Notes: generated by a model from the sequence alone, not told the origin. A stretch of 64,000 bases of DNA from Paraburkholderia guartelaensis (GCF_004353905.1 NZ_SMOD01000037.1:1-64000), one strand, 5' to 3'. Counted from the stretch's first letter, positions 26,845-35,862 are shown. A program made the numbers and translations.

Positions 26845-27329
26845 GCAACGATTACCAGAAAATCTGCGCCGCGCTCTACCGCGAAGCGCGCCTGCTCGAC
26901 GATCGCCAGTGGGAAGAATGGCTCGCCTGCTACGCAGAAGACGTCACGTACTGGATGCCCGCGTGGGACGACGATGACCAGCTCACCGACGACCACGAAT
27001 CGCAGATCTCGCTGATGTACTACCCGGATCGCGGCGGCCTCGAAGACCGCGTGTTTCGCATCAAGACCGAACGCAGCGGCGCTTCGATGCCAGAGCCGCG
27101 CACGAGCCACAACGTCACGAACGTGGAAGTGCTGGCGGACCGCGGCGAAGAAGTGGAGTTGCGCTACAACTTCCACACACTCAGTCACCGCTACCGGACC
27201 ACGGATCATTTCTTCGGCACGATGTTCGTCACCTTGCGCCGATCCGGCGACGACTTCCTGATTGCCTACAAAAAGATCGTGCTGAAGAACGACTACATCC
27301 GGCAGGTGCTCGACGTTTATCACGTGTGA
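26841..27329 (+). CDS. benB: Benzoate 1,2-dioxygenase, small oxygenase subunit
   Basis: A 162-residue beta subunit of the hydroxylase, NTF2-like fold, which packs with BenA as alpha3beta3. Family motifs are FLYREARLLDDRQWEEWLA-like at the start (here ALYREARLLDDRQWEEWL), YAEDVTYWMPAWDDDD, and HFFGTMFVTLRRSGDDFLI near the end. The ATG overlaps the benA stop by 4 bases (ATGA), so the subunits are co-translated. Confidence 0.95.
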   Translation: MSNDYQKICAALYREARLLDDRQWEEWLACYAEDVTYWMPAWDDDDQLTDDHESQISLMYYPDRGGLEDRVFRIKTERSGASMPEPRTSHNVTNVEVLADRGEEVELRYNFHTLSHRYRTTDHFFGTMFVTLRRSGDDFLIAYKKIVLKNDYIRQVLDVYHV

Positions 27330-27381
27330 AATCACGTTTGACATCGAGCCTCAGTTTCAACATGGGATAGAAGGAGACACC

Positions 27382-28404
27382 ATGTCCAGCTACAAGATTG
27401 CACTCAATTTCGAAGACGGCGTAACGCGCTTCATCGAATGCAAGGCGGGCGAAAAAGTCCTCGATGCGGCCTTTCGCGCGCGGATCAACCTGCCGATGGA
27501 TTGCTCAGACGGCGTGTGCGGCACCTGCAAGTGCCGTGCGGAAAGCGGCAGCTACGACCTGGGCGAAGACTATATCGAGGACGCGCTGACCGAAGACGAA
27601 AAGGACGGCGGTCTCGTGCTCACCTGCCAGATGGTGCCGGAAAGCGATTGCGTGATCGCGATTCCCGCGTCTTCCACGGTGTGCAAAACAGCGCATGGCA
27701 AGTTTGCGGCGACGGTCACGAAGGTCGAACAGCACAACGACGCCGCCGTTGTGCTCGAACTGGACGTCGACGCAGCGGGCCCCGTATTCCTGCCGGGCCA
27801 GTACGTCAACATCGACGTACCGGGCAGCGGCCAGCATCGTTCGTATTCCTTATCTTCCGCGCCGGGCGAATCGAAAATCAGCTTCCTGATCAAGAAGATT
27901 CCGGGCGGCGTGATGAGCACGTGGCTCGAAGCCGCGCAGGCGGGCACGAAGCTCGAATTGACGGGACCGCTCGGCAGCTTCTATCTGCGCGACGTGCAGC
28001 GGCCGCTGCTGTTCCTCGCGGGCGGCACGGGTCTGGCGCCATTCCTCTCCATGCTGGAAGTACTCGCGCGCAACAACGCGCAGCAGAAGGTGCATCTGAT
28101 TTACGGCGTGACGCGCGACCTCGACCTGGTGCTGGTCGAAGCCGTCGAAGCCTACGCGGCGAAGCTGCCGAACTTCAGCTTTGCTACCGTTATCGCCGAT
28201 GCGGATTCGAATCACCCGCGCAAGGGCTGGGTCACGCAGCATATTCCCGCCGACGCCTTGAACGATGGCGACGTCGACGTGTATCTGTGCGGCCCGCCGC
28301 CAATGGTGGACGCCGTACGCAAGTACTTCGACGACGAAGGCGTGAAGCCCAACAGCTTCCACTACGAGAAGTTCACTCCCAACGTAGTCCCGAAGGCGGC
28401 ATGA
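27382..28404 (+). CDS. benC: Benzoate 1,2-dioxygenase reductase
   Basis: A 340-residue one-piece electron-transfer protein that passes electrons from NADH to the BenAB Rieske centre. The N-terminal plant-type 2Fe-2S domain has Cys41, Cys46 and Cys49 in DCSDGVCGTCKC and the fourth Cys in VLTCQM. The ferredoxin-NADP reductase part has the FAD motif HRSYSLSSAP and the NAD motif LFLAGGTGLAPFLSML, with LCGPPPMVDAV near the end. It is 52 nt after benB. Confidence 0.96.
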   Translation: MSSYKIALNFEDGVTRFIECKAGEKVLDAAFRARINLPMDCSDGVCGTCKCRAESGSYDLGEDYIEDALTEDEKDGGLVLTCQMVPESDCVIAIPASSTVCKTAHGKFAATVTKVEQHNDAAVVLELDVDAAGPVFLPGQYVNIDVPGSGQHRSYSLSSAPGESKISFLIKKIPGGVMSTWLEAAQAGTKLELTGPLGSFYLRDVQRPLLFLAGGTGLAPFLSMLEVLARNNAQQKVHLIYGVTRDLDLVLVEAVEAYAAKLPNFSFATVIADADSNHPRKGWVTQHIPADALNDGDVDVYLCGPPPMVDAVRKYFDDEGVKPNSFHYEKFTPNVVPKAA

Positions 28405-29177
28405 TCATGCAACGATTCGCAGGCAAAGTCGTCGTCGTCACCGGGGCGGCGCAGGGAATTGGCCGCGGTGTGGCGTTGCGTGCGGCGGCCGAAGGCGGCA
28501 GGGTGGTGTTCGTCGATCGCGCGGATTTCGTAGCCGAAGTCGCGGCCGAAGCGCAGGGCGCGGAAACAGCGGGATTCGTCGCCGACCTCGAGACGTATGA
28601 GGGCGCAAAAGCGGCAATGGATTTCGCCGCGCAAAAGTTCGGCGGCATCGACATTCTCATCAACGGCGTGGGCGGTGCGATCCGCATGCGGCCGTTCGCG
28701 GAATTCGAGCCTGCGCAGATCGACGCGGAAATCCGCCGCTCGCTGATGCCCACGCTATACACGTGCCATGCCGTGCTGCCACATTTGCTCGAGCGCGGAC
28801 GCGGAACCATCGTCAACGTATCGTCGAACGCCACGCGCGGTATTCGCCGCGTGCCGTATTCGGCAGCGAAGGGCGGCGTCAATGCGATGACGCAATCGTT
28901 GGCTATGGAATACGCTGAACATAATATCCGCGTGGTCGCGACGGCGCCGGGCGGCACCGAAGCACCGCCGCGCCGCATTCCGCGCAATGCCGCGGGCGAC
29001 AGCGAGCAGGAAAAGTCGTGGATGGGCGAGGCCGTGCGCCAGGTCACCGCATCGACCTTCTTCAAGCGCTACGGTAGCCTTGACGAGCAGGTCGCGCCGA
29101 TCCTGTTTCTCGCTTCGGACGAGGCGAGCTATATCACCGGCTCGATCTTGCCAGTCGCCGGTGGGGACACGGGCTGA
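28401..29177 (+). CDS. benD: 1,6-dihydroxycyclohexa-2,4-diene-1-carboxylate dehydrogenase
   Basis: A 258-residue short-chain dehydrogenase that oxidises and decarboxylates benzoate cis-diol to catechol with NAD+. It has the cofactor motif VVTGAAQGIGRGVA, the NGVGG block, catalytic Ser in VNVSSNAT and the YSAAKGG motif (Tyr, Lys). The ATG at 28401 overlaps the benC stop (ATGA); ATG 28407 is an alternative only 2 codons on. This is the last gene of the operon; product catechol returns to CatA. Confidence 0.95.
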   Translation: MIMQRFAGKVVVVTGAAQGIGRGVALRAAAEGGRVVFVDRADFVAEVAAEAQGAETAGFVADLETYEGAKAAMDFAAQKFGGIDILINGVGGAIRMRPFAEFEPAQIDAEIRRSLMPTLYTCHAVLPHLLERGRGTIVNVSSNATRGIRRVPYSAAKGGVNAMTQSLAMEYAEHNIRVVATAPGGTEAPPRRIPRNAAGDSEQEKSWMGEAVRQVTASTFFKRYGSLDEQVAPILFLASDEASYITGSILPVAGGDTG

Positions 29178-29260
29178 GCGATGAACGCATGGTGATGGTG
29201 GGCGCGCACAGGCGAGCGGGATGATATGCTCGAAAGACCCGATTTCGCCCCGCGCTCCCC

Positions 29261-29995
29261 ATGAACATCGATCCCGCTGTCGTCAAAGCCTTCGCGCCCA
29301 CGGGCACGTTGCGCGCCTCCATCAATCTCGGCAATCCGATACTCGCGAATCGCGACGCGGCGTCGGGCGAACCGTTCGGCGTTTCCGTCGATCTCGCGCG
29401 CGCCTTCGCGCAGCATTTGGGCGTACCGCTCGAACTTGTCGTATTCGACGCAGCGGGCAAATCCGTCGAAGCCGTGAGCGACGAACGCGCGGACTTCGGC
29501 TTCTTTGCCGTCGATCCCAAGCGAGGCGAGACGATCGCGTTCACCGCGCCTTATGTGTTGATCGAAGGCTTCTATCTGGTTCGCAACGACTCTCCGGTGC
29601 GTACCAATGCCGATGTCGATCAACCGCATAATCGCGTGGCCGTGGGCAAGGGCAGTGCGTACGATCTCTTTCTCACGCGCGAGTTGAAGCAAGCGCAAAT
29701 CGTGCGAGCACCGACTTCGCCCACCGTCGTGCAAACGTTCCTCGAACAAGGGCTCGAAGTCGCTGCGGGCGTGAAGCAACAACTCGAAGCCGATGCCGCT
29801 AAAGCCAGCGGCTTGCGTCTGCTCGACGAACGCTTCATGGTGATTCGCCAGGCCATGGGCGTCGCGAAGAGCCGCGGTCCGCAGGCCGCCGAAGCGCTCG
29901 GTGCGTTTGTCGAAACGATGAAGGCATCGGGATTCGTCGCAGAGGCTTTGGAGCGCCACGCAATAGCGGGCGCATCGGTTGCGCCGGCCGCCTAA
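29261..29995 (+). CDS. Substrate-binding protein-like (SBP family 3) without signal peptide
   Basis: A 244-residue protein with the family-3 solute-binding fold: FAPTGTLRASINLGNPIL, FGVSVDLARAFAQHLGVPLE, ERADFGFFAVDPKRGETIAF and the hinge NRVAVGKGSAYDLFLT. It starts MNIDPAVVKAFAP, with no hydrophobic leader and no in-frame upstream codons giving one, so it should stay in the cytoplasm. There are no permease or ATPase genes beside it. It stands 83 nt after benD in the same direction and could be read through from the ben operon. It may act as a soluble ligand-binding or enzyme-like protein; function unknown. Confidence 0.8.
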   Translation: MNIDPAVVKAFAPTGTLRASINLGNPILANRDAASGEPFGVSVDLARAFAQHLGVPLELVVFDAAGKSVEAVSDERADFGFFAVDPKRGETIAFTAPYVLIEGFYLVRNDSPVRTNADVDQPHNRVAVGKGSAYDLFLTRELKQAQIVRAPTSPTVVQTFLEQGLEVAAGVKQQLEADAAKASGLRLLDERFMVIRQAMGVAKSRGPQAAEALGAFVETMKASGFVAEALERHAIAGASVAPAA

Positions 29996-30054
29996 ACGAA
30001 TCACGTCAAGCCAAAAGAGAAAGCGGATTAATAGAACAATCAACAGGCTCCGAG

Positions 30055-30097
30055 GGCCGATTACTTCAGAGATTCTCGATGTGGATAATCGGCCTTT
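30055..30097 (+). terminator. Probable terminator after the binding-protein gene
   Basis: A perfect 9-bp stem GGCCGATTA (30055-30063) / TAATCGGCC (30086-30094), whose 22-nt loop itself contains a small GAG/CTC hairpin, is followed by TTTCT. It lies 60 nt after the preceding stop. Confidence 0.6.
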
Positions 30098-30483
30098 CTC
30101 ACCTGGCTTAATGCATCACTTCGAAAGCGTTATGTAATTTGCTCGGCGATATTCACGCCCCGCACATTCCACGACGCGCGTCGACCCTTGCCCGGCGCGG
30201 TTGTGCCATCGACGCCACGTCACTCGAATTTCGACACCATTTTTATTTTCGACACCCTATGATGCCGGTGTTCGATTCGCGCCGCACTCACCGCACGACT
30301 CCCATTTTGGCATTGCATTTTCAACACCGATGAATTGCGCAATTCGCAATAATCGTCGATGGATAGCTTTTCGATTTTGAATCCGCACCGAAATGGAATG
30401 CACGCCTATGAGATTGCACGTCGATGGTGCCGGCTGCCTGAATTCGATGCATTGACCCACCGCCCAATCCGGAGCTTGAAAAC
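30098..30483. other. Gene-free leader region of the porin
   Basis: About 385 bases, unusually AT-rich for this genome. It contains TTTCGACACC twice (30229 and 30247, 18 bp apart) and a perfect 14-bp palindrome GAATTGCGCAATTC (30332-30345). These could be regulator sites for the strongly expressed porin; no coding frame is supportable. Confidence 0.5.
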
Positions 30484-31644
30484 ATGAAAAAATCGCTACT
30501 CGCCGCGGCACTTCTGAGCGCCTTTGCTATTTCGGCGCACGCGCAAAGCAGCGTGACCCTCTACGGCCTGATCGACACCGGTCTCGTCTACACGAACAAC
30601 CAGTTCGGCCACAGCAACTGGCAGCTGAACAGCAGCTCCACGCAGAACACGGTGTTCGGCCTCAAGGGTTCGGAAGATCTGGGCGGCGGTCTGCATGCAA
30701 TCTTCAAGCTCGAACAAGGCTTCCTCCTCAACAACGGCGCGCAGGCGTTCTCGGGTCTCGGCTTCGGTTCGCAAGCGTGGGTGGGCCTGCAAAGCGATCC
30801 GTACGGCACGCTGACGTTCGGCCGCCAGTTCGACGTGATGAACGACCTCGTGGGCCCGCTCACGGCGGAATTCAACACGTGGGGCGGCAGCCTCGCGGCT
30901 CACCCGTTCGAGAACGACAACCTCGCCGCGAACTCGGTGGTCATCAACAACTCCGTCAAGTACGCAAGCCCGACCTGGTACGGCGTGACGTTCGAGACGA
31001 TGTACTCGTTCAGCAACAAAGCCGGCGACTTCGCGAACAACCGCTCGTACGGCTTCGCCGTTTCGTACACCCAGGGCCCGCTGAACCTCGCAGCCGGCTA
31101 CCTGCAGTTCAACAATGCGGGCAACAGCAGCGGCGCGGTCACCTCCAGCGACACGAGCGCGAACTTCCTGGCGGAGCGTCAACGCGTCTGGTCGCTCGGC
31201 GGCAACTACACGTACGGTCCCGCCACGGTGGGTCTGGTCTGGAGCCATTCGCAGATCGACAACGCCTCCGGCGTCTACTCGTTCGGCACGGGCACCTATC
31301 TTGGCTCGAACGACGACTCGGCTGGCTCGCTCGCCGGTTCGCTGCGCCTCGACAACTTCGAAGCAAACGTGAAATACGCGCTCACGCCGGCATGGAGCGT
31401 CTCGGGTGCGTACACGTACACGCACGGCGCCTACAACGGTACGAATCCGGGCTGGAACACGGCAATGCTGCAAACGGATTACGCCATCAGCAAGCGCACC
31501 GACTTCTACCTCGAAGGCGTGTACCAGAACGTGCACGGCGCACCGCAAGGCTCGGTGCTTTCGCACGCCATGATCAATACGCTCTCGCCTTCGTCGACCG
31601 ATACGCAGGTCGCCGTGACGGTGGGTATGCGTCACGCGTTCTAA
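30484..31644 (+). CDS. Gram-negative trimeric porin (OmpC-like, Burkholderia type)
   Basis: A 386-residue outer-membrane general porin. The signal peptide MKKSLLAAALLSAFAISAHA is followed by the family start QSSVTLYGLIDTGLVY, FGLKGSEDLGGGLHAIFKLE (strands 2-3), LTFGRQFDV, and the terminal Phe of VGMRHAF needed for outer-membrane assembly. The length and 16-strand pattern are normal. It has its own long leader and a strong hairpin behind it, so it is probably monocistronic. Confidence 0.93.
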   Translation: MKKSLLAAALLSAFAISAHAQSSVTLYGLIDTGLVYTNNQFGHSNWQLNSSSTQNTVFGLKGSEDLGGGLHAIFKLEQGFLLNNGAQAFSGLGFGSQAWVGLQSDPYGTLTFGRQFDVMNDLVGPLTAEFNTWGGSLAAHPFENDNLAANSVVINNSVKYASPTWYGVTFETMYSFSNKAGDFANNRSYGFAVSYTQGPLNLAAGYLQFNNAGNSSGAVTSSDTSANFLAERQRVWSLGGNYTYGPATVGLVWSHSQIDNASGVYSFGTGTYLGSNDDSAGSLAGSLRLDNFEANVKYALTPAWSVSGAYTYTHGAYNGTNPGWNTAMLQTDYAISKRTDFYLEGVYQNVHGAPQGSVLSHAMINTLSPSSTDTQVAVTVGMRHAF

Positions 31645-31663
31645 GTCAATTCGGCAATGACGT

Positions 31664-31693
31664 CGGCGGGGCATCTGTCCCCGCCGGACGTTT
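31664..31693 (+). terminator. Terminator hairpin behind the porin
   Basis: A perfect 8-bp GC stem CGGCGGGG (31664-31671) / CCCCGCCG (31679-31686) with 7-nt loop is followed by GACGTTTCCTT. A second, larger stem GCGCGGCGGG / CCCGCCGCGC (31700-31709, 31728-31737) stands just behind it without a T-run. Confidence 0.7.
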
Positions 31694-31781
31694 CCTTCTG
31701 CGCGGCGGGCTTCCTGTAAAAAGGGGACCCGCCGCGCTGTCATATCTGCGCCTGCTCAATCGTGTCTCCTCTGAATTCAGA

Positions 31782-31812
31782 TAGTTGAAATTTTCAACTA
31801 TTTGGCTATACT
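31782..31812 (+). promoter_or_regulatory. MarR-type operator overlapping the marR promoter
   Basis: TAGTTGAAA (31782-31790) and TTTCAACTA (31792-31800) form a perfect 9-bp inverted repeat around one base. TTGAAA (31785-31790) inside it serves as -35 and TATACT (31807-31812) as -10, with 16 bp between. A repressor bound here would exclude RNA polymerase. Confidence 0.8.
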
Positions 31813-31846
31813 GCCGTCCAGCTAGCGTACGGATGGGAGCACGCAT

Positions 31847-32275
31847 TTGTATTCAGATTTCCTCACCTTCAGGCTCGATCAAACGAGCGCACTGCTGATG
31901 GATCGCGCCAACGCGGTCTACCGCGAGCGCTGGGATCTCGACGTGCGCGCCATGCGCGTGCTGCGCATCATCCGTGCCGAGCCGGGCATCACGCCCAAGG
32001 CCGTTTCGCAGCGCGCGCTCATCGAAAAAACGCTGCTTTCCAAAACGCTCGGCGAACTCGAGTCGCGTGGCCTGATTGGGCGCGGCACGCATGCGCAGGA
32101 CCGGCGCAGCGTCGTGCTGCGCGTCACGCCCGAAGGCGCGAAAGTGGCGAATGCCTCGGAAAAAGCCGGCTCGAAGCTCGAATCCGAACTCGCTGCCGTG
32201 CTCACCGAAAACGAACGCAAAACGCTCGACCAGTTGCTCGCCAAGCTTGCGCAGAGCCTGATCGACGGTGTTTGA
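31847..32275 (+). CDS. MarR family transcription regulator
   Basis: A 142-residue winged-helix dimer protein. The recognition region is ITPKAVSQRALIEKTLLSKT, and the wing contains RGTHAQDRRSVVLRVT, the hallmark D-x-R-S/R-x-x-x-x-x-T of MarR. The only sensible start is a TTG at 31847, 7 nt behind GGGAG; no ATG fits. It likely represses itself, and the M20 hydrolase 56 nt downstream, through the palindrome at 31782-31800. The ligand is unknown. Confidence 0.88.
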   Translation: MYSDFLTFRLDQTSALLMDRANAVYRERWDLDVRAMRVLRIIRAEPGITPKAVSQRALIEKTLLSKTLGELESRGLIGRGTHAQDRRSVVLRVTPEGAKVANASEKAGSKLESELAAVLTENERKTLDQLLAKLAQSLIDGV

Positions 32276-32331
32276 GATCGCGGCCCACACGCCGCACGTT
32301 GCACAATGAAATACGCATGAAGGAGTCGTCC

Positions 32332-33600
32332 ATGCCCAATCTGGTCGAAACCGTGGCGCCCGCCATTGGCGCGCTGCTGCCCGAGCTCGAAGCGCTCTAC
32401 AAAGATCTGCACCAGCATCCTGAACTCTCGATGCAGGAGTTCCGCACGGCGGCGCTCGTGGCGGAGCGCATGGAAAAGCTCGGTTACGAGGTCTCCCGCG
32501 AAGTGGGCGTGACGGGCGTCGTGGCCCTGCTGCGCAACGGCGAGGGCCCGGTCGTGATGCTGCGCGCCGACATGGACGCGCTGCCCATGGCCGAAGCCAC
32601 CGGCCTGCCGTATGCGAGCACCGTGACCGCCAAAGACGAAGAGGGCGTGCAGGTGGGCGTGGCGCACTCGTGCGGCCACGACCTGCACGTGACATGGCTC
32701 CTTGGCGTGGCGCAGTTGATGGCCGCGCATCGCGCCGCATGGAGCGGCACGCTGCTTGCCGTGTTCCAGCCCGGCGAGGAAGTGGGGCGCGGCGCGCGCA
32801 GCATGATGGACGACGGCATGATCGAGCGCTTTCCGAGGCCCGACGTGATCCTCGGCCAGCACGTGATGGTGGGCCCGGCGGGCACCGTGGGCTATCGCAG
32901 CGGCACGATCCTCTCGGCCGGCGACAGCCTCAAGGTGAAGCTGTTCGGCCGTGGTTCGCACGGCTCGCAGCCGCAAACCTCGATCGACCCGGTGATCATG
33001 GCGGCTTCTACCACGCTGCGTTTGCAGACGATCGTCTCGCGCGAAATCTCGCCGCGCGAGGCGGCCGTGCTCACGGTGGGCTCGCTGCAGGCGGGTACGA
33101 AGGAAAACATCATCCCCGACGACGCCACGCTCAAGCTCAACATGCGCACCTTCGACGACGACGTGCGCGAGTACATGCTGGGCGCGATCCGCCGCATCTG
33201 TTGCGCTGAATGCACGGCCTCGAATGCGCCGCGTGAGCCGGAATTCACGACGCTGTCGAGCTACCCGCTCACGGTGAACGACGACGCCACCACGGCGCGC
33301 CTGCGCAAGGCCTTCGAAGCGTGGTTCGGCGAGCGCGCCTATGAAACGCAGCCGGCCGCCGCCAGCGAGGACTTCAGCGTGTTCGGCCGCGAATGGGGCG
33401 TGCCGTACGCGTTCTGGTTCGTGGGCGGCACCGACCCCGAGGTCTACGCGCAAGCCAGGGCCGCGAAGAAGCTCAACGAAATCCCGAGCAATCACTCGCC
33501 GAAGTTCGCGCCGGTGCTCGACCCTACGTTGCGCGCCGGCCTCGAAGCGATGCTGTGCGCGGCCGCCGCGTGGCTCGGCCGCGAAAGCGAGGCGGCGTGA
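32332..33600 (+). CDS. M20 family amidohydrolase (hippurate/N-acyl-amino-acid hydrolase type)
   Basis: A 422-residue cytoplasmic metallopeptidase of the M20D group, which removes acyl groups from N-acyl amino acids or related amides. Metal-binding motifs are RADMDALPM, HSCGHDLHV (His, Cys), GEEVGRGARSM (Glu-Glu), the dimer-domain SHGSQPQTSIDPV and the last ligand in NHSPKF. The ATG at 32332 has AAGGAG 11 nt before it; ATG 32317 upstream lacks a site. It is co-oriented with marR and overlaps the next gene, suggesting marR-hydrolase-TRIC as one transcript. Confidence 0.9.
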   Translation: MPNLVETVAPAIGALLPELEALYKDLHQHPELSMQEFRTAALVAERMEKLGYEVSREVGVTGVVALLRNGEGPVVMLRADMDALPMAEATGLPYASTVTAKDEEGVQVGVAHSCGHDLHVTWLLGVAQLMAAHRAAWSGTLLAVFQPGEEVGRGARSMMDDGMIERFPRPDVILGQHVMVGPAGTVGYRSGTILSAGDSLKVKLFGRGSHGSQPQTSIDPVIMAASTTLRLQTIVSREISPREAAVLTVGSLQAGTKENIIPDDATLKLNMRTFDDDVREYMLGAIRRICCAECTASNAPREPEFTTLSSYPLTVNDDATTARLRKAFEAWFGERAYETQPAAASEDFSVFGREWGVPYAFWFVGGTDPEVYAQARAAKKLNEIPSNHSPKFAPVLDPTLRAGLEAMLCAAAAWLGRESEAA

Positions 33601-34319
33601 GCGTGGCACTCGGGGCGCACGTGGGCGCGCATATCAACGCTCACACGGCCTATACGGTACTCGACCTGATCGGTACGTTCGCATTCGCAATCTCCGGCGC
33701 TGTGGCCGCGCGGCAGCGGCGGCTCGATCTGTTCGGCATCGTCGTCGTGAGCTTCATGGTGGCTTGCGGCGGCGGCATCATCCGCGACCTGTGCATCGGC
33801 GCAGTCCCGCCTGCTGGGCTCGCGAACTGGGCCTATCTCGCAGTCACGCTGCTGGCTACGGGGCTGACCATTGCTGCGTACCCGCAGGTTCGGCGGCTGC
33901 GTCATCCCGTGCTGTTGTTCGATGCGATCGGTCTCGGGCTCTTTGCGGTGGCGGGCGCGCAGAAGGCGCTTGCGTACAGCCAGAGCGCGGAGCCGGCCAT
34001 CATCCTCGGCATCGTGAGCGCGGTAGGCGGCGGCGTGATGCGCGATGTGCTGCTCTCACGCGTGCCCGCCATTCTCGAGCGCGAGATCTATGCTTCGGCG
34101 GCGCTGCTTGGGGCCGCCGTGCAGGTGGGGCTCACGTACGCGGGCTGGTCGACGTTCTGGACGCCCTGGGTGGCCGTGGTTTCGTGCGTGGCGTTGCGGC
34201 TGGCCGCGCTCTATTTCGGCTGGCGTTTGCCGGTTTTTCACGCTGTGCGCGCGACTCAGCCGCAGCCTGCCCAGAGTGGTGACGTCACGAAAGCAGATTC
34301 GCGGCACGACGCGCGCTAG
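33597..34319 (+). CDS. TRIC/UPF0126 family membrane protein (YicG-like)
   Basis: A 240-residue inner-membrane protein with two repeats of three helices. The repeats carry the glycine signatures ACGGGIIRDLCIG (about 56-68) and VGGGVMRDVLLS (about 142-153), which mark prokaryotic trimeric intracellular cation (TRIC) channels. It starts at a GTG overlapping the hydrolase stop (GTGA); a second GTG 2 codons later is possible. Relatives conduct K+ or move small molecules such as glycine; the substrate here is unknown. Confidence 0.88.
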   Translation: MSVALGAHVGAHINAHTAYTVLDLIGTFAFAISGAVAARQRRLDLFGIVVVSFMVACGGGIIRDLCIGAVPPAGLANWAYLAVTLLATGLTIAAYPQVRRLRHPVLLFDAIGLGLFAVAGAQKALAYSQSAEPAIILGIVSAVGGGVMRDVLLSRVPAILEREIYASAALLGAAVQVGLTYAGWSTFWTPWVAVVSCVALRLAALYFGWRLPVFHAVRATQPQPAQSGDVTKADSRHDAR

Positions 34320-34704
34320 CGTCAGCCGCATTACACCGCTGGATCGAAAGCGATTTCGGCGTTACACACCGCGCTGATCTTCGGGGCGAAGCTGGATATT
34401 CGAAAGCGTCGCGTTTGTGATTCGCGCGGATCGACGCTGCGTTTGCGCGCGGCTTTCGCCCCGCGATGCGCCGCGCATGGTGCGGCGCGGCACGCAATAT
34501 GCTCTGCCACCGGCGCCGTCGCGCGCCTGCAACTGTTCGCCGTCCAGCCAAAATACGGCTTTTTTCACCACGCGCTATGCTTTTTTAGTGCGCGATGTGG
34601 CTGGCCGGCATGAGACCACGCGCGCCGGCTGTCCGCACGTTCAATCACGCTATCCGCCCCGGCATGGACCGGACCAAGAAAGAAGACTCCACGAGGGAGC
34701 CAAC
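34320..34704. other. Gene-free leader of the second porin
   Basis: About 385 bases. An open frame runs through it into the porin but lacks a ribosome site and family-like residues. Nothing beyond GC-rich self-complementary stretches near 34460-34490 is seen. Confidence 0.5.
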
Positions 34705-35808
34705 GTGAAAGCGACTCTGGGCGCAGTGGTGCTGCTCGCCGCCAGTTCGGCCGCGTGCGCGCAATCGAGTGTCACGATGTATGGCCGCGTGGATGGCGGC
34801 ATCGAATACCTCAATCACATCGCGAATGGCAACGGCGGCAGTTCGAGCCGCTGGAGCGCCGAAGGCGGCGACTGGGGTACCAGCATGTTCGGCCTCAAGG
34901 GCACTGAGGACCTGGGCGGCGGCAGCGCCGCGATCTTCAACCTCGAGACCGCCGTGCAGATCATGAACGGCACGACGGGCGGCGGCCGGCTCTGGTCGCG
35001 CCGCGCGTTTGTGGGGTTGAAGAACGACACATGGGGCCAACTGCAAGCCGGCCGTAACCTCTTCATCGACAGCGACGGCGTGTGGGCATTCGATCCGTTC
35101 GTGCAGCAGGCAGTGTCGTCGGCCTCACTTGTGCGAGGGCGCAACTGGCAGCAAACGAGCAACAACATCGAATATCACAGCCCGGTGTGGAACGGCCTCG
35201 ATGTACAAGGGCAGTATTCGTTCGGCAACCAGCCAGGCAACTTCAACGCCGGCGCCGAAGGCGAGTTCGGCCGCTCGGACGGCATCATGCTCTCGTATCA
35301 CTCGCCGCTCTTCGATTTGCGCGGCATCTACGACGAACTGCGCGATTCGAGCGGCCGCTTTTCCAACATCTTCACGGCCTCGCGCGAGTACTTCGTGGGC
35401 GGCAACCTGCGCGTGCAGAAGTTCAAGATCCAGGCTGCGTACACGCATTACTCCGCACCCGATTCGCCGCCAGGCATTTCCGATACCGCCGATCACTACT
35501 GGCTGGGCGCGACCTGGCAGGCCACACCGAAATGGGCGGTGACCACCGCGGGTTTCTATATTCACGTAGGCGAGGGCGGCGGCGACGCCGCGCACGACCC
35601 CGCGAGCCACGCCATGCTCTACGTGCTCGGCGCGACGTACAACCTGAGTGCGCGCACGTTCCTGTATGGCACGGTCGCTTATGTGGACAACAGCAAGAAC
35701 GGTACGTTCTCCGTGTTCGCCACGCCGCGCGACTCGAGCACGCCGACCAGCCCCATGGCTGGCCAATCGCAAACGGGCGCCTACGTCGGGATGATGCACG
35801 TGTTCTGA
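34705..35808 (+). CDS. Gram-negative porin, divergent
   Basis: A 367-residue outer-membrane porin of the same family. The signal peptide ends SAACA, then come QSSVTMYGRVDGGIEYLN, MFGLKGTEDLGGGSAAIFNLE, RRAFVGLKNDTWGQLQAGR, and a terminal MMHVF. The start is taken at GTG 34705, which opens the signal peptide and has GAGGGAG before it; no ATG fits. It lies 54 nt ahead of gcd in the same direction. A shared transcript with the periplasmic glucose-oxidising enzyme would fit a sugar-uptake role. Confidence 0.88.
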   Translation: MKATLGAVVLLAASSAACAQSSVTMYGRVDGGIEYLNHIANGNGGSSSRWSAEGGDWGTSMFGLKGTEDLGGGSAAIFNLETAVQIMNGTTGGGRLWSRRAFVGLKNDTWGQLQAGRNLFIDSDGVWAFDPFVQQAVSSASLVRGRNWQQTSNNIEYHSPVWNGLDVQGQYSFGNQPGNFNAGAEGEFGRSDGIMLSYHSPLFDLRGIYDELRDSSGRFSNIFTASREYFVGGNLRVQKFKIQAAYTHYSAPDSPPGISDTADHYWLGATWQATPKWAVTTAGFYIHVGEGGGDAAHDPASHAMLYVLGATYNLSARTFLYGTVAYVDNSKNGTFSVFATPRDSSTPTSPMAGQSQTGAYVGMMHVF

Positions 35809-35862
35809 CGCCACGCTATTTTCCGCCATCGCAGACGGCATTCTTCGAGGAAGGTTGAGATC

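Noticed and set aside
31918..33609. Minus-strand frame of 563 codons
   Set aside because: Opposite the MarR and M20 hydrolase genes; its composition is that of an antisense frame and no family is visible.
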